Below, piece after piece: positions 5,238 to 5,377 of a stretch of 5,377 nucleotides of DNA. Where the stretch lies: assembly GCA_030699345.1 (NCBI GenBank), contig JAUYMX010000445.1:1-5377 (forward strand). The letters are read 5' to 3'. The notes beneath the pieces are model-generated. The model had not been told where the DNA came from and made no database searches. It saw only the letters and a program-made list of their open reading frames with translations. The position numbers were made by a program, and so were the translations under genes. Source of the DNA: Methylococcaceae bacterium (GTDB taxonomy: Bacteria > Pseudomonadota > Gammaproteobacteria > Methylococcales > Methylomonadaceae). The first letter of the stretch is position 1, and every line of letters starts with the position of its first letter.

Positions 5238-5377
5238 GAGGGTGTAAATAAATCCGTGTAACCGCTTATTTTCAAAGCCGTAAAATACGGCGCCCCCAAG
5301 GAGAGAAAATGAGCGACCTGATTAACGACCCGAACCTGATTTCAGCCATGCAAGAATTAGGGCGTGGACTCAAATCC
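5238..5377 (+). mobile_element. Right partial IS copy (IS256-like), 5' end
   Basis: This is the reverse-complement twin of 1-139, with one extra base at the window edge. The tip GAGGGTGTAAATAAATCC begins at 5238, directly after the last base of the TauE-like remnant. A 6-bp hairpin (GCCGTA, AAA, TACGGC at 5277-5291) lies just before the transposase RBS. The element continues past the right edge. Confidence 0.75.
5309..5377 (+). CDS. Transposase N-terminus, partial (IS256-like)
   Basis: ATG 5309 is preceded by AAGGAG (5298-5303) with five-base spacing. Twenty-three codons are visible, beginning MSDLINDPNLISAMQE. The gene is identical to the left partial gene and reads away from the window centre. 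Family assignment carries the same limits as for the left copy. Confidence 0.55.
   Translation, partial: MSDLINDPNLISAMQELGRGLKS

Overview
This window looks like a complete contig from a gammaproteobacterium. The modABC genes, a RAYT closely resembling the E. coli YafM/RayT type, and GTAG-tagged REP palindromes all fit that group. A methanotroph-like relative is a guess only. The first and last ~140 bases are perfect reverse complements of each other (1-139 and 5238-5376). Each carries the start of what looks like an IS256-family transposase reading outward. The contig therefore probably stops because the assembler ran into two inverted copies of one insertion sequence, and both copies have cut into a gene.

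Left part (140-1270, + strand): an AT-rich P-loop/AAA+ ATPase gene. Its reading frame runs without a stop back to the exact IS junction, so the 5' end has been lost to the insertion.

Middle part (1271-2365, + strand): a REP/RAYT block. A REP doublet (REPIN) and a copy of the RAYT start region lead into a small YgiT/MqsA-like zinc-finger antitoxin gene with no toxin beside it. A second REPIN forms that gene's 3' end. Then comes a full-length REP-associated tyrosine transposase (RAYT, TTG start) and a fifth, single REP. All five palindromes share a GTAG tag and a GGTACGC/GCGTACC stem.

Right part (2366-5237, - strand): modA-modB-modC, a complete molybdate ABC importer (periplasmic binding protein, membrane permease, ATPase). 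It is tightly packed, with a 16-nt modA-modB gap and an ATGA overlap between modB and modC. Upstream of modA is a ~200-nt leader with small repeats. Upstream of that is the last 39 codons of a TauE/SafE-type membrane protein on the same strand, cut exactly at the right IS boundary.

The functional core is the molybdate importer. The rest records mobile-element activity: two IS insertions that each break a gene, and a REP/RAYT system that has duplicated its own 5' region around an orphan antitoxin.
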